This document shows positions 26,402 to 34,839 of a stretch of 54,811 bases of DNA, one piece after another. Location: positions 1 to 54,811 of the forward strand of contig JAGIAI010000059.1 in assembly GCA_017744935.1 (NCBI GenBank), in the 5' to 3' direction. Position 1 is the stretch's first letter, and every line of letters begins with the position of its first letter. Both the position numbers and the translations under genes were made by a program. The stretch is from Variovorax sp. (lineage in GTDB: Bacteria > Pseudomonadota > Gammaproteobacteria > Burkholderiales > Burkholderiaceae_C). Below the pieces are notes generated by a model. That model was not told the DNA's origin, ran no database searches, and was given only the letters and a program-made list of their open reading frames with translations.

Positions 26402-26659
26402 TCAGTCGCAGCGGAACGTGACTTCGCCGGTCGGCACGCCCGGACCCTTGAAGTTGAGGAAGCGCATCGGCGCACCGAAGTTCCGGCAGTAGGCCTCGGC
26501 CTCCTGCGCGGTCGGCGACTTCAATACGCCGTCACGCAGCATCGTGACCCGCGGCGCCGGCCGGGACGCACAGCCCGCGACCGCGCCAGCCAGAAGCACC
26601 GCGGACAGGACGGCGAGCCGCCGCCCACTGTCCGCAGCGCGCACCTCGCGATCAGGCAT
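26402..26659 (-). CDS. Small lipoprotein, hypothetical
   Basis: 85 residues with a lipoprotein signal (LAVLSAVLLAGAVAGC, lipobox AVAGC). The mature part of about 55 residues carries RDGVLKSPTAQEAEAYCRNFGAPMRFLNFKGP and ends VTFRCD, with two cysteines that could form a disulfide. No family recognised. Its ATG overlaps the isocitrate dehydrogenase stop by 8 nt, so it is probably translated from the icd transcript. Confidence 0.7.
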   Translation of the reverse strand: MPDREVRAADSGRRLAVLSAVLLAGAVAGCASRPAPRVTMLRDGVLKSPTAQEAEAYCRNFGAPMRFLNFKGPGVPTGEVTFRCD

Positions 26660-28889
26660 TCACTGCCGCAAGCGCGGCGTTGAGCGTCGCGCTCGGGCGC
26701 ATGACAGCTTCCAGCTTCTTCGTGTCCGGCAGGTAGTAGCCGCCGATGTCCACCGGCTTGCCCTGCACGGCCTTCAGTTCGCCGACGATCTTTTGCTCGT
26801 CCTTGGCCAGCGCAGCGGCCAGCGGCGCGAAGTGGGCCTGCAGTTCCTTGTCCTCGGTCTGCGCGGCGAGTTCTTCCGCCCAGTACTTGGCCAGGTAGAA
26901 CTGGCTGCCGCGGTTGTCGAGTTCACCGGTGCGCGGCGACGGCGACTTGTTGTTGTCCAGCAGCTTGCCGGTGGCCGCGTCGAGCGTCTTGGCGAGCAGC
27001 TTGGCCTTGCCGTTGTTGGTCTTGATGCCGAGGTCTTCCAGCGACACCGCGAGCGCAAGGAACTCGCCGAGCGAATCCCAGCGCAGGTGGTTCTCTTCGA
27101 CCAGTTGCTGGACATGCTTGGGCGCCGAGCCGCCGGCACCGGTTTCGTACATGCCGCCGCCGGCCATCAGCGGGACGATCGAGAGCATCTTCGCGCTGGT
27201 GCCCAGTTCCATGATCGGGAACAGGTCAGTCAGGTAGTCGCGCAGGATGTTGCCGGTCGCGGAGATGGTGTCCATGCCGCGCACGACGCGTTCCAGCGTG
27301 TAGCGCATCGCACGCACCTGGCTCATGATCTGGATGTCCAGACCTGTGGTGTCGTGCTCGTGCAGGTACATCTTGACCTTGGTGATGAGCTGCGCCTCGT
27401 GCGGACGGTAGGCGTCGAGCCAGAACACGACCGGCATGCCGGAGTTGCGGGCGCGCGTGACGGCCAGCTTGACCCAGTCGCGGATGGCGGCGTCCTTGAC
27501 CTGGCACATGCGCCAGATGTCGCCTTGTTCCACGTCCTGGCTCATCAGCACCTCGCCGGTGGCGAGGTCGGTGATGTTGGCCACGCCGTCTTCGGGAATC
27601 TCGAAGGTCTTGTCGTGCGAGCCGTATTCCTCGGCCTGCTGCGCCATCAGGCCGACGTTGGGCACGGTGCCCATGGTCTTCGGGTCGAAAGCGCCGTGCC
27701 ACTTGCAGAAGTTGATCATCTCCTGGTAGATGCGGGCGAAGGTGCTCTCGGGCATCACGGCCTTGACGTCCTTCAGGCGGCCGTCGGCGCCCCACATCTT
27801 GCCGCCATTGCGGATCATTGCGGGCATCGACGCATCGACGATGACGTCGTTGGGCGAGTGGAAGTTGGTGATGCCCTTGGCCGAATCGACCATCGCGAGC
27901 TCAGGGCGATGCTCGTGGCAGGCGTGCAGGTCGCGCTTGATTTCTTCCTGCTTGCTCTCGGGCAGCGTGGCGATCTTGTTGTAGAGATCGACCATGCCGT
28001 TGTTGACGTTGACGCCCAGTTCGTCGAACAGCTTGCCGTGCTTGGCGAAGGCGTCGCGGTAGAAGATCTTGACGCAGTGGCCGAACACGATCGGGTGCGA
28101 GACCTTCATCATGGTCGCCTTGACGTGCAGCGAGAACATCACGCCGGTCTTGCGAGCGTCTTCGATCTGCTGCTCGTAGAAGTCCAGGAGCGCCTTCTTG
28201 CTCATGAACATGCTGTCGATGACCTCACGGTCCTGCAGGGAGACCTTCGGCTTGAGCACGATGGTCTTGCCGCTCTTGGTGATCAGCTCCATCTTGACGT
28301 CGCGCGCGCGGTCCAGCGTCATTGACTTTTCGCCGTGGTAGAAGTCGCCGTGGTGCATGTGGGAGACGTGGCTGCGCGAGGCCTGGCTCCAGTCGGCCAT
28401 GCTGTGCGGGTTCTTGCGGGCGTATTCCTTGACTGCCTTGGGCGCGCGGCGGTCGGAATTGCCTTCGCGCAGAACCGGGTTCACGGCGCTGCCGGTGCAC
28501 TTGTTGTAGCGCGCGCGGATGTCCTTTTCTTCCGCCGTCTGCGGGTTCTCGGGGAAATCGGGGATCTTGTAGCCCTTGTCCTGCAGTTCCTTGATGCTGG
28601 CCTTGAGCTGGGCCACCGAGGCGCTGATGTTGGGCAGCTTGATGATGTTGGCTTCGGGCTTGAGGGTCAGACGGCCCAGTTCACTGAGGGTGTCCGGCAC
28701 CTTCTGCGCATCCGTCAGGCACTCCGGGAAGTTTCCCAGGATCCGCGCCGCCACGGAAATGTCGCTGGTCGTGACATCGATGCCGGCCGGTGCCGCGAAC
28801 GTCCGGATGATCGGCAGGAACGCGGCGGTCGCCAGGTAGGGGGCTTCGTCCGTGAGCGTGTAGATGATGGAGGATTGAGTCGTGCTCAT
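26652..28889 (-). CDS. icd: NADP-dependent isocitrate dehydrogenase, monomeric type
   Basis: 745 residues, the length of the ~80 kDa monomeric IDH class. It begins TTQSSIIYTLTDEAPYLATA. Conserved blocks include CTGSAVNPVLREGNSDRRAP, HVSHMHHGDFYHGEKS, MVDLYNKIATLPESKQEEI and VFWLDAYRPHEAQLITKV. It oxidatively decarboxylates isocitrate to 2-oxoglutarate in the TCA cycle, making NADPH. The open frame runs about 1.7 kb further upstream, antisense to the SDR and LysR genes; that part is spurious, and the family N-terminus fixes ATG 28889. Divergent from the SDR gene. Confidence 0.96.
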   Translation of the reverse strand: MSTTQSSIIYTLTDEAPYLATAAFLPIIRTFAAPAGIDVTTSDISVAARILGNFPECLTDAQKVPDTLSELGRLTLKPEANIIKLPNISASVAQLKASIKELQDKGYKIPDFPENPQTAEEKDIRARYNKCTGSAVNPVLREGNSDRRAPKAVKEYARKNPHSMADWSQASRSHVSHMHHGDFYHGEKSMTLDRARDVKMELITKSGKTIVLKPKVSLQDREVIDSMFMSKKALLDFYEQQIEDARKTGVMFSLHVKATMMKVSHPIVFGHCVKIFYRDAFAKHGKLFDELGVNVNNGMVDLYNKIATLPESKQEEIKRDLHACHEHRPELAMVDSAKGITNFHSPNDVIVDASMPAMIRNGGKMWGADGRLKDVKAVMPESTFARIYQEMINFCKWHGAFDPKTMGTVPNVGLMAQQAEEYGSHDKTFEIPEDGVANITDLATGEVLMSQDVEQGDIWRMCQVKDAAIRDWVKLAVTRARNSGMPVVFWLDAYRPHEAQLITKVKMYLHEHDTTGLDIQIMSQVRAMRYTLERVVRGMDTISATGNILRDYLTDLFPIMELGTSAKMLSIVPLMAGGGMYETGAGGSAPKHVQQLVEENHLRWDSLGEFLALAVSLEDLGIKTNNGKAKLLAKTLDAATGKLLDNNKSPSPRTGELDNRGSQFYLAKYWAEELAAQTEDKELQAHFAPLAAALAKDEQKIVGELKAVQGKPVDIGGYYLPDTKKLEAVMRPSATLNAALAAVNA

Positions 28890-28949
28890 GCGCTTACTTT
28901 CGTGATACTGGAATGTCCGAACGGCGGGTAGCCGGTTCGCCCAACTCGC

Positions 28950-28986
28950 GATTGTCGCCGAACCCCCTCTTTCGGAATGGCGAACC
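28950..28986. promoter_or_regulatory. Element shared with the 41.09-kb divergent promoter (copy 1)
   Basis: Located in the 159-bp gap between icd and the SDR gene, about 60 nt from both start codons. After removing a 3-nt insertion (GTC) it matches the 41093 element at 26 of 34 positions: GATTGCCGAACCC, then CTT, GGAA and GCGAA blocks. The other strand shows two TTCG half-sites facing CGAA. It may be an IclR- or LysR-type regulator site; the regulator is unknown. Confidence 0.5.
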
Positions 28987-29048
28987 ACCGCAATCCCCTC
29001 CATGGCATTCTGCCGGGGGTACCAAGTAGCAATTTCTGGAGCATTCCG

Positions 29049-29954
29049 ATGGTTGAAGGAAAAGTCGTGGTCGTCACCGGCGCGGGTGGCGGCATCGGTC
29101 GGGACATCGCGCTGGCCATGGCCAGCCACGGCGCGCGGGTGGTGGTCAACGACATCGGCGCCGCCGTCGACGGCGAGGGCCGCAACGCCGGGCCGGCGCA
29201 GCAGGTGGTCGACGAAATCCACGCCCTCGGCGGCGAGGCCGTGGCCAGCACCGACAGCGTGGCCGAGGCGGCGAGCGCCGCGAAGATCGTCCAGTGTGCG
29301 GTCGATCACTTCGGCCGCATCGACGCGGTGGTCAACAACGCCGGCATCCTGCGCGACCGCTTCTTCCACAAGATGTCCGTCGACGAATGGGATGCCGTCA
29401 TCAAGGTGCACCTGTACGGTGCCTATTTCGTGAGCCGCGCCGCCGCCACCTTCTTCAAGGAGCAGAACTCGGGCGCGATGGTCCACATGACCTCGACCTC
29501 CGGGTTGATCGGCAACTTCGGGCAGGCCAACTACTCGGCGGCCAAGCTGGGGATTGCGGCGCTTTCGAAATCCATCGCGCTGGACATGCTCAAGTTCAAT
29601 GTCCGCTCCAACTGCATCGCCCCCTTCGCCTGGAGCCGGATGATCGGCGCGATCCCCACCGACACCGAGGAGCAGAAGGCCCGCGTCGCCAAGATCCAGC
29701 AGATGACGCCGGCCAAGATCGCCCCGCTGGCGGTCTACCTCGCCAGCGACGCTGCGAAAGAGGTCAACGGCCAGATCTTCTCGGTGCGGAACAACGAGAT
29801 TTCGCTCATCAGCCAGCCCCGCCCGGTGCGGACCATCCACCGTTCCGAAGGCTGGACGCCGCAAACCATCGCCGAGCATGCAATGCCGGCGATGCGGGCC
29901 AGCTTCTATCCATTGGACCGCTCGGCAGACGTCTTCAGCTGGGACCCGGTGTGA
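29049..29954 (+). CDS. SDR-family 3-hydroxyacyl-CoA dehydrogenase-like protein
   Basis: 301 residues. VVVTGAGGGIGRDIALAMA glycine motif, VVNDIG, VNNAGILRD, and the YSAAKLGIAALSKSIALDM catalytic YxxxK. The C-terminal extension (SVRNNEISLISQPRPVRTI) resembles the dehydrogenase domain of peroxisomal multifunctional enzyme type 2, so a 3-hydroxyacyl-CoA substrate is likely. ATG 29049 was chosen because GGAG lies upstream; the 24-residue longer form is not supported. 21 nt ahead of lysR1. Confidence 0.85.
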   Translation: MVEGKVVVVTGAGGGIGRDIALAMASHGARVVVNDIGAAVDGEGRNAGPAQQVVDEIHALGGEAVASTDSVAEAASAAKIVQCAVDHFGRIDAVVNNAGILRDRFFHKMSVDEWDAVIKVHLYGAYFVSRAAATFFKEQNSGAMVHMTSTSGLIGNFGQANYSAAKLGIAALSKSIALDMLKFNVRSNCIAPFAWSRMIGAIPTDTEEQKARVAKIQQMTPAKIAPLAVYLASDAAKEVNGQIFSVRNNEISLISQPRPVRTIHRSEGWTPQTIAEHAMPAMRASFYPLDRSADVFSWDPV

Positions 29955-29975
29955 GCCCGGAGCCACAATCCCCTT

Positions 29976-30878
29976 GTGAACCTGCATTTCGACCTCTTTG
30001 ACCTGAAGCTGTTCGCCTATGTGGCGGACGCCCGCAGCCTCACCCGCGGGGCGGACAAGGCGTGCATCTCGCTCGCGGCGGCGTCGACCCGCATCAAGCA
30101 GATGGAAGAGGCCGTGGGCGGCAAATTGCTGCACCGCAACGCGCAGGGCGTGAGCCTGACCGCTGCCGGAGAGGCGCTGCTCTATCACGCCAAGCGGGTG
30201 ATGCAGCAGATGGAGCACCTGCGCATCGACATGCAGGACTTCGGCAAGGGCATCAAGGGCCATGTGCGGGTGTTCGCCAACACCACTTCGATCACCGAAT
30301 ACCTGCCCGAGAAGCTCGCCGGCTTCCTTACGCAGCACCCCGCCGTGCAGGTGGACCTGCGCGAATACCTCAGCGAAGAAATCGTGCGTTCGGTGGCCGA
30401 CGGCAGCGCCGACCTCGGCATCCTCGCGGGCGACGTGCACACCGGCGACTTCGACGCCCGGCCGTTCGGCCGCAACCAGCTCGTGCTGGTGGTGCCGAAC
30501 ACCCACCATCTCGCTGGTTCGGGTGCGGTGCCCTTCGTGGACACGCTCGAAGAGCAGCACGTCGGCCTGCACCACGGCAGTGCGATCCACCGCTTCCTGC
30601 TGCTCAAGGCCGAACTCGCCGGCCGTGGCTACAGCCCGCGCATCCAGGTCGGCAGCTTCGAGGCGATCTGCCTGATGATCGAAGCCGGCGTGGGCGTCGG
30701 CGTGCTGCCGGCTTCATCCGCAAGACGGCATGCGCGATCGATGCGGATCACCATCGTGCCGCTGGCCGACGCCTGGGCCGAGCGCGAGCTGAAGATCGTC
30801 GCGCGCAGCCGCGAGCAATTGCCCGCCTCGGCACGCGAGCTGTTCGACTATCTGTCGCAGCAGACGCGGCCGGCGTAA
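29976..30878 (+). CDS. LysR-family transcriptional regulator (1)
   Basis: 300 residues from GTG 29976. The N-terminal winged HTH (FDLKLFAYVADARSLTRGADKACISLAAASTRIKQME, then GGKLLHRNAQGVSLTAAGEALL) is followed by a substrate-binding domain (GHVRVFANTTSITEYLPEKLAGFL; VGSFEAICLMIEAGVGVGVLP). It is similar throughout to the next gene and probably arose by tandem duplication. It likely controls a neighbouring catabolic operon, such as the SDR gene or the cluster from 31892. Confidence 0.92.
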   Translation: MNLHFDLFDLKLFAYVADARSLTRGADKACISLAAASTRIKQMEEAVGGKLLHRNAQGVSLTAAGEALLYHAKRVMQQMEHLRIDMQDFGKGIKGHVRVFANTTSITEYLPEKLAGFLTQHPAVQVDLREYLSEEIVRSVADGSADLGILAGDVHTGDFDARPFGRNQLVLVVPNTHHLAGSGAVPFVDTLEEQHVGLHHGSAIHRFLLLKAELAGRGYSPRIQVGSFEAICLMIEAGVGVGVLPASSARRHARSMRITIVPLADAWAERELKIVARSREQLPASARELFDYLSQQTRPA

Positions 30879-30886
30879 GCGGCACG

Positions 30887-31780
30887 ATGTCGCCCGATCT
30901 CCGGTCGCTACGCCTGTTCGTCGCCGTCGCCGAGCACGGCAGCATCAGCGAAGGCGCGAAACGCTGCCATATCGCCCTGGCTGCGGCCAGCAAGCGCATC
31001 TCGGAACTTGAAGCACGTGCGCGGTTGCCACTGCTGGTGCGCCATGCGCGCGGCGTCATGCTGACTTCGGCCGGCCACGCATTCCTGCTTCATGCGCGCG
31101 CCGTGCTGTCGGCCATGGACCGGCTCGATGCGGAGCTCGACGATTTCCAGCATGGCGTGACCGGTGTAGTCAGCATCACTGCCAACGCCTCGGCGATCGC
31201 CCAGTTCCTGCCGGACCAGATCGGCTCCTTCCTCAAGCAGCACCCGATGCTCAAGATCGACCTGCAGGAACGCGCGAGCACCGAAGTCGTCAAGGCAGTG
31301 AGCGCCGGCTTGGCCGACATCGGGGTGATCGAGGGCCACACGCCGGCACAGGGCCTGGAGAGCCTGCCCTACCGCAGCGACGAACTGGCAGTGGTCGTCG
31401 GACGCGACCATCCTCTTGCGCGGCGCAAGCGTATTGGCGTCGAGCAGGTCCTGCAGCATGACCATATCGTGGTACGCGAAGGCACGGCCTTGCACCGCGT
31501 CCTGCTCGCCGCCGCGCAGGAAGCCCGGATGCCGCTGAAAGTGCGCATGCAGGTCGGCAGCTTCGACATGGTGTGCCGCATGGTCGAGCAGGGCGTGGGC
31601 ATCGGCGTCCTTCCTTTCGCGGCGATCCTGCCGCAGTTGCAGGTCCTGCGCCTGCGCTGCCTCCGGCTCGACGCGCCGTGGGCCTCGAGACGCCACCTGT
31701 TGTGCGTGCGGCGCGAGCAGGACCTGACGGCGGCCGCCCGCTCGGTGCTGGAGCATCTGCGCAGCCCGGAAACGGCGTAG
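30887..31780 (+). CDS. LysR-family transcriptional regulator (2)
   Basis: 297 residues. HTH PDLRSLRLFVAVAEHGSISEGAKRCHIALAAASKRISELE and effector domain GVVSITANASAIAQFLPDQIGSFL with VGSFDMVCRMVEQGVGIGVLP. It starts 8 nt after lysR1 and shares its domain landmarks (AxAxFLP, VGSF, GVGIGVLP). It is followed by a hairpin and the enolase-family gene in the same direction. LysR regulators usually act on adjacent promoters; the ligand is perhaps an intermediate of the downstream pathway. Confidence 0.92.
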   Translation: MSPDLRSLRLFVAVAEHGSISEGAKRCHIALAAASKRISELEARARLPLLVRHARGVMLTSAGHAFLLHARAVLSAMDRLDAELDDFQHGVTGVVSITANASAIAQFLPDQIGSFLKQHPMLKIDLQERASTEVVKAVSAGLADIGVIEGHTPAQGLESLPYRSDELAVVVGRDHPLARRKRIGVEQVLQHDHIVVREGTALHRVLLAAAQEARMPLKVRMQVGSFDMVCRMVEQGVGIGVLPFAAILPQLQVLRLRCLRLDAPWASRRHLLCVRREQDLTAAARSVLEHLRSPETA

Positions 31781-31788
31781 CCCTGACT

Positions 31789-31813
31789 GAGCCTTCGCGT
31801 CCGGCGAAGGCTC
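31789..31813 (+). terminator. Hairpin after the second lysR gene
   Basis: A perfect 10-bp stem GAGCCTTCGC / GCGAAGGCTC with a 5-nt loop starts 8 nt after the stop. No U-run follows, so termination strength is uncertain. Confidence 0.55.
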
Positions 31814-31891
31814 GCGATGACCACATACGAATTGTTCTCCCACGGCCGGCGCGTCAAGAATCGCCGGGCCAACTATTCGAAGGAGACATTC

Positions 31892-33046
31892 TTGAAGATC
31901 ATCCGTGTCAGCGCCACGCCGCTGAACGTCCCCGTCACCATTGACGTGCTGGGCCTCGACAAGCAGACCTCGCTCTCGCTCTGCCTCACCGAGATCGAAA
32001 CCGACACTGGGCTGGTAGGCCATGGCATGACTGCCATCACCGAAGAAGAAATCATCGCCGCCGCAGTGCGCGAAGTAGCCGCACCGGCGCTCCTCGGCGA
32101 AGACCCGATGGCGACCGAGCGGCTCTGGGACAAGCTCTACTGGCTGCTCTCGCCGCGCGGCCAGACCGGCTACGCGAGCCACACCATCGCGGCGCTCGAT
32201 GTCGCACTGTGGGACCTCAAGGCCAAGGCGCTGGGCCTGCCGCTGTGGCGACTGCTCGGCGGCGCGCGGGCGCGGGTGCCCGTCTATGCCACCTTCGGCT
32301 TCGGCTTCTTCGAGCGCGACCAACTCGCCGAGGCCGCGAAGCTGTGGGTGTCGCAGGGATTCCAGCGCCTCAAGATGACGGTGGGCGGCCATGCACTGGC
32401 GCGTCGCGACGAACCCCGCCCGATCGACGAGGTGATCGACGAGGACGTACGACGCGTGGCCGCGGTTCGCGAAGCGGTCGGCCCCGACGTGAAGCTCTAC
32501 GTGGATGCCAACTGCGGTCTCGACCTGTTCCATGCGAGCCAGCTCGCCCGGCGCATCGAGCCCTACGGCATCAGTTTCTTCGAGGAGCCGCTGACGCAGA
32601 ACGATGCTCGCCAGATGGCGGAACTGCGCCGCCGAACGAGCATTCCGCTGGCCTGTGGCCAGAACGAAGGCCTGGCGTTCCGCTTCCGCGACCTGCTGGT
32701 GCACCAGGCCGCCGACGTGCTGCAGCCCAACGTGACGATATCCGGGGGCTATTCGCAGTGCCTGAAGATCGCCGGCATGGCCCAGGCATTCAACGTCCCG
32801 ATCGACAACGGCGGCGCATGGCCCTTCCACAACATGCACCTGCACGCGGGCGTCGCCAACGGCGGACTGGTCGAATACCACTATGTCGCGGTACAGATGC
32901 TGCAGCAGATATTCGACGGCCTGCCAGTGCCTGACCAGGGCTGGCTCACCCTGCCCGAGACACCCGGCCTGGGCTTTGCGCCGAACCCTGATCGCGTGCG
33001 CGAACTGGCGAAGCTGCCGACATCCCACGGCAAAGGCAAAGCCTGA
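31892..33046 (+). CDS. Mandelate racemase/muconate lactonizing enzyme family protein
   Basis: 384 residues from a TTG at 31892, chosen because AAGGAG is 6 nt upstream and the protein then begins at the usual family N-terminus (KIIRVSATPLNVPV). Barrel motifs: RLKMTV (RxK), metal ligands in VDANCG, FEEPL and ACGQNEG, then QPNVTISGGY and a His-rich FHNMHLHAG. In classic members the QPN position is Asp (QPD). The fold abstracts a proton alpha to a carboxylate, giving racemases, dehydratases or cycloisomerases; the substrate is unknown. First gene of the plus-strand operon with the Bug receptor and decarboxylase. Confidence 0.88.
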   Translation: MKIIRVSATPLNVPVTIDVLGLDKQTSLSLCLTEIETDTGLVGHGMTAITEEEIIAAAVREVAAPALLGEDPMATERLWDKLYWLLSPRGQTGYASHTIAALDVALWDLKAKALGLPLWRLLGGARARVPVYATFGFGFFERDQLAEAAKLWVSQGFQRLKMTVGGHALARRDEPRPIDEVIDEDVRRVAAVREAVGPDVKLYVDANCGLDLFHASQLARRIEPYGISFFEEPLTQNDARQMAELRRRTSIPLACGQNEGLAFRFRDLLVHQAADVLQPNVTISGGYSQCLKIAGMAQAFNVPIDNGGAWPFHNMHLHAGVANGGLVEYHYVAVQMLQQIFDGLPVPDQGWLTLPETPGLGFAPNPDRVRELAKLPTSHGKGKA

Positions 33047-33059
33047 AATCGGAGACACG

Positions 33060-34085
33060 ATGCCAACCACCCCCTCCCCCACGATCAAACCGCTGCGCCG
33101 CCGCGCGATCTGCGCAACGGCCGCGGCGCTCGCCTTCGGCATGGCGACCGCGCTGACCGCATCGGCGGCATGGGCCCAGACCCAGAAGTACCCTGAACGG
33201 CCCATCCGTCTCCTCGTCGGCTATTCCGCCGGCGGCGGCGTGGATGCCGCCGCTCGCCTTCTGGGCGCTCGCCTGTCAACTGCGCTCGGGCAGCAGGTGG
33301 TGATCGAAAACCGCACCGGCGCGACCGGCCTGATCGCGGCCGACCTGGTTTCCAAGGCGCCGCCCGACGGCTACACGCTGATGATGGGTGACAGCGCGCT
33401 GCTGATCGCCAAGCTCCTGCAGCCGAAGATCGCACTCGATCCGCTGACCAGCTTCAAGCCGGTGGCCGGTGCCTTCGTCTCACCGCTGATGATCGTCACC
33501 GGCAACGACTTCCCTGCGCGCACGCCGAAGGACTTCGTGGCCGAACTCAAGGCTCATCCCGGCCGCTACTCGTTCGCGACCTCGGGCGTGGGCACGGTGC
33601 AACACCTCGGATTCGAGATGCTCAAGCAGCGCACCGGCACCTTCGTGCTGCACGTGCCGTACCGCGGCGCCGCCCAGATCGTGCCGGACGTGGTCGGCGG
33701 CCAGGTACCCATCGGCGTGGTCAGTGCCACGGCCGGCATGGCGCAGGCCAAGGCCGGCAAGCTGCGCGCGGTCGCGCTGATGAACATGGCCCGACTCGAA
33801 GGCGCGGAAAGCGTCGCGCCGCTGTCCGATGCGCTGCCGGGCTTCGACGTTGCGCCGCGCCTCTTCGTGCTCGCGCCGGCCGGCACGCCCGACGAAATCG
33901 TCGATCGGCTCTCGGCCGCCGTGAAGAGTGTGCTCGACACCCCCGAGGCTGCCAGCGCGGCAGCCGCGCAGGGCATGCTGCGCGCCTACACCGGACCGGC
34001 GCAACTGCGCAGCGCACTCGATGACGAGACCGCTCGCTGGAAGGGCATCATCGCCGACCAACGCATCGTGGCGGAGGGCAACTGA
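33060..34085 (+). CDS. Bug-family tripartite tricarboxylate transporter substrate-binding protein
   Basis: 341 residues. Signal peptide (RRRAICATAAALAFGMATALTASAAWAQ), then the Bug hallmarks YPERPIRLLVGYSAGGGVDAAARLL, QQVVIENRTGATG, DGYTLMMGDSA, PYRGAAQ and DVVGGQVPIGV. It is a periplasmic receptor for carboxylates, usually feeding a TctAB permease; none is visible here, as is common for orphan Bug proteins in Burkholderiales. The start is 13 nt after the enolase-family gene. The ligand may be the carboxylate processed by the neighbouring enzymes. Confidence 0.93.
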   Translation: MPTTPSPTIKPLRRRAICATAAALAFGMATALTASAAWAQTQKYPERPIRLLVGYSAGGGVDAAARLLGARLSTALGQQVVIENRTGATGLIAADLVSKAPPDGYTLMMGDSALLIAKLLQPKIALDPLTSFKPVAGAFVSPLMIVTGNDFPARTPKDFVAELKAHPGRYSFATSGVGTVQHLGFEMLKQRTGTFVLHVPYRGAAQIVPDVVGGQVPIGVVSATAGMAQAKAGKLRAVALMNMARLEGAESVAPLSDALPGFDVAPRLFVLAPAGTPDEIVDRLSAAVKSVLDTPEAASAAAAQGMLRAYTGPAQLRSALDDETARWKGIIADQRIVAEGN

Positions 34086-34086
34086 C

Positions 34087-34839
34087 ATGACACGGCCTCA
34101 TCTGGGCCTGATCGTGCCGCCGGCCGCGGGCGCCGTGCCGGTGGACGGTCCGCTGCTCTACGGCGACCGCATCCGCTTCAGCGCGCGCGGCCTCGGGCTG
34201 GGCGAAATCTCCACACGTGGCTACGTCGAAGTGATCGATGCGGTGATCGGGAAGGCACGTGAACTGGCAGCCGAGGGGGTGCAAGCAGTCTCACTCATGG
34301 GCACCTCGCTGAGCTTCTTTCGTGGCGCCGCATTCAACCGCGAGCTGCAGGCCGAGCTGACCCGGGCGACCGGCCTGCCCAGCAGCACGATGAGCGATGC
34401 CATCGTCAACGGCCTTCGCAGCCTCGACGTGAAGCGCGTGGCAGTCGCGACTGCCTACATCGACGAGGTCAACCTGCTCCTGCGCCGCTACCTTGCCGAC
34501 AGCGGTTTCGAGCCGCTGGCCATCCAGGGCCTTTCGATCTCCGACGTCCAGGCGGTCGCCAACGTGCCGACCGGCGTTCTGGTGGATCTGTGCCGGGCGG
34601 CCTACAAGGCCAGCCCGGGCGCGGACGGAATACTCATCTCCTGCGGCGGACTGGTCACGCTCGACGCGGTGCGCGAAGTCGAAGCCGAAGTGGGCGCCCC
34701 CGTGGTGTCGAGTTCACCCGCCGGATTCTGGGATCTGGTGCGTTGCGCCGGCCTGGACCCGCGCGCGACGGGACATGGGCGCCTGTTCGCGCAGAACGTC
34801 AGCGCCGTTCGGCCGCCCGCAGGATCGACTGCGCCTTGA
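34087..34839 (+). CDS. Arylmalonate decarboxylase-like protein (Asp/Glu racemase superfamily)
   Basis: 250 residues. As far as I recall the Bordetella arylmalonate decarboxylase, the landmarks match closely: LGLIVPPAAGAVPVDG, SLMGTSLSFFRGAAFN (dioxyanion hole), ATAYIDEVN (Tyr) and ISCGGLVTLDA with the single catalytic Cys C186, then VVSSSPAGFWD. Maleate isomerases and racemases of this superfamily have two active-site cysteines; only the C-terminal one is seen here, in favour of a decarboxylase. It would decarboxylate a substituted malonate. Starts 1 nt after the Bug stop, and its end overlaps the convergent CitE-like gene by 41 nt. Confidence 0.85.
   Translation: MTRPHLGLIVPPAAGAVPVDGPLLYGDRIRFSARGLGLGEISTRGYVEVIDAVIGKARELAAEGVQAVSLMGTSLSFFRGAAFNRELQAELTRATGLPSSTMSDAIVNGLRSLDVKRVAVATAYIDEVNLLLRRYLADSGFEPLAIQGLSISDVQAVANVPTGVLVDLCRAAYKASPGADGILISCGGLVTLDAVREVEAEVGAPVVSSSPAGFWDLVRCAGLDPRATGHGRLFAQNVSAVRPPAGSTAP

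Noticed and set aside
28890..30590. Upstream extension of the isocitrate dehydrogenase frame to over 1300 residues
   Set aside because: It is antisense to the SDR and LysR genes, and the family N-terminus starts at 28889.
31817..31891. ATG start 25 codons earlier for the enolase-family gene
   Set aside because: AAGGAG is correctly spaced before TTG 31892, and the additional residues are not family-like.
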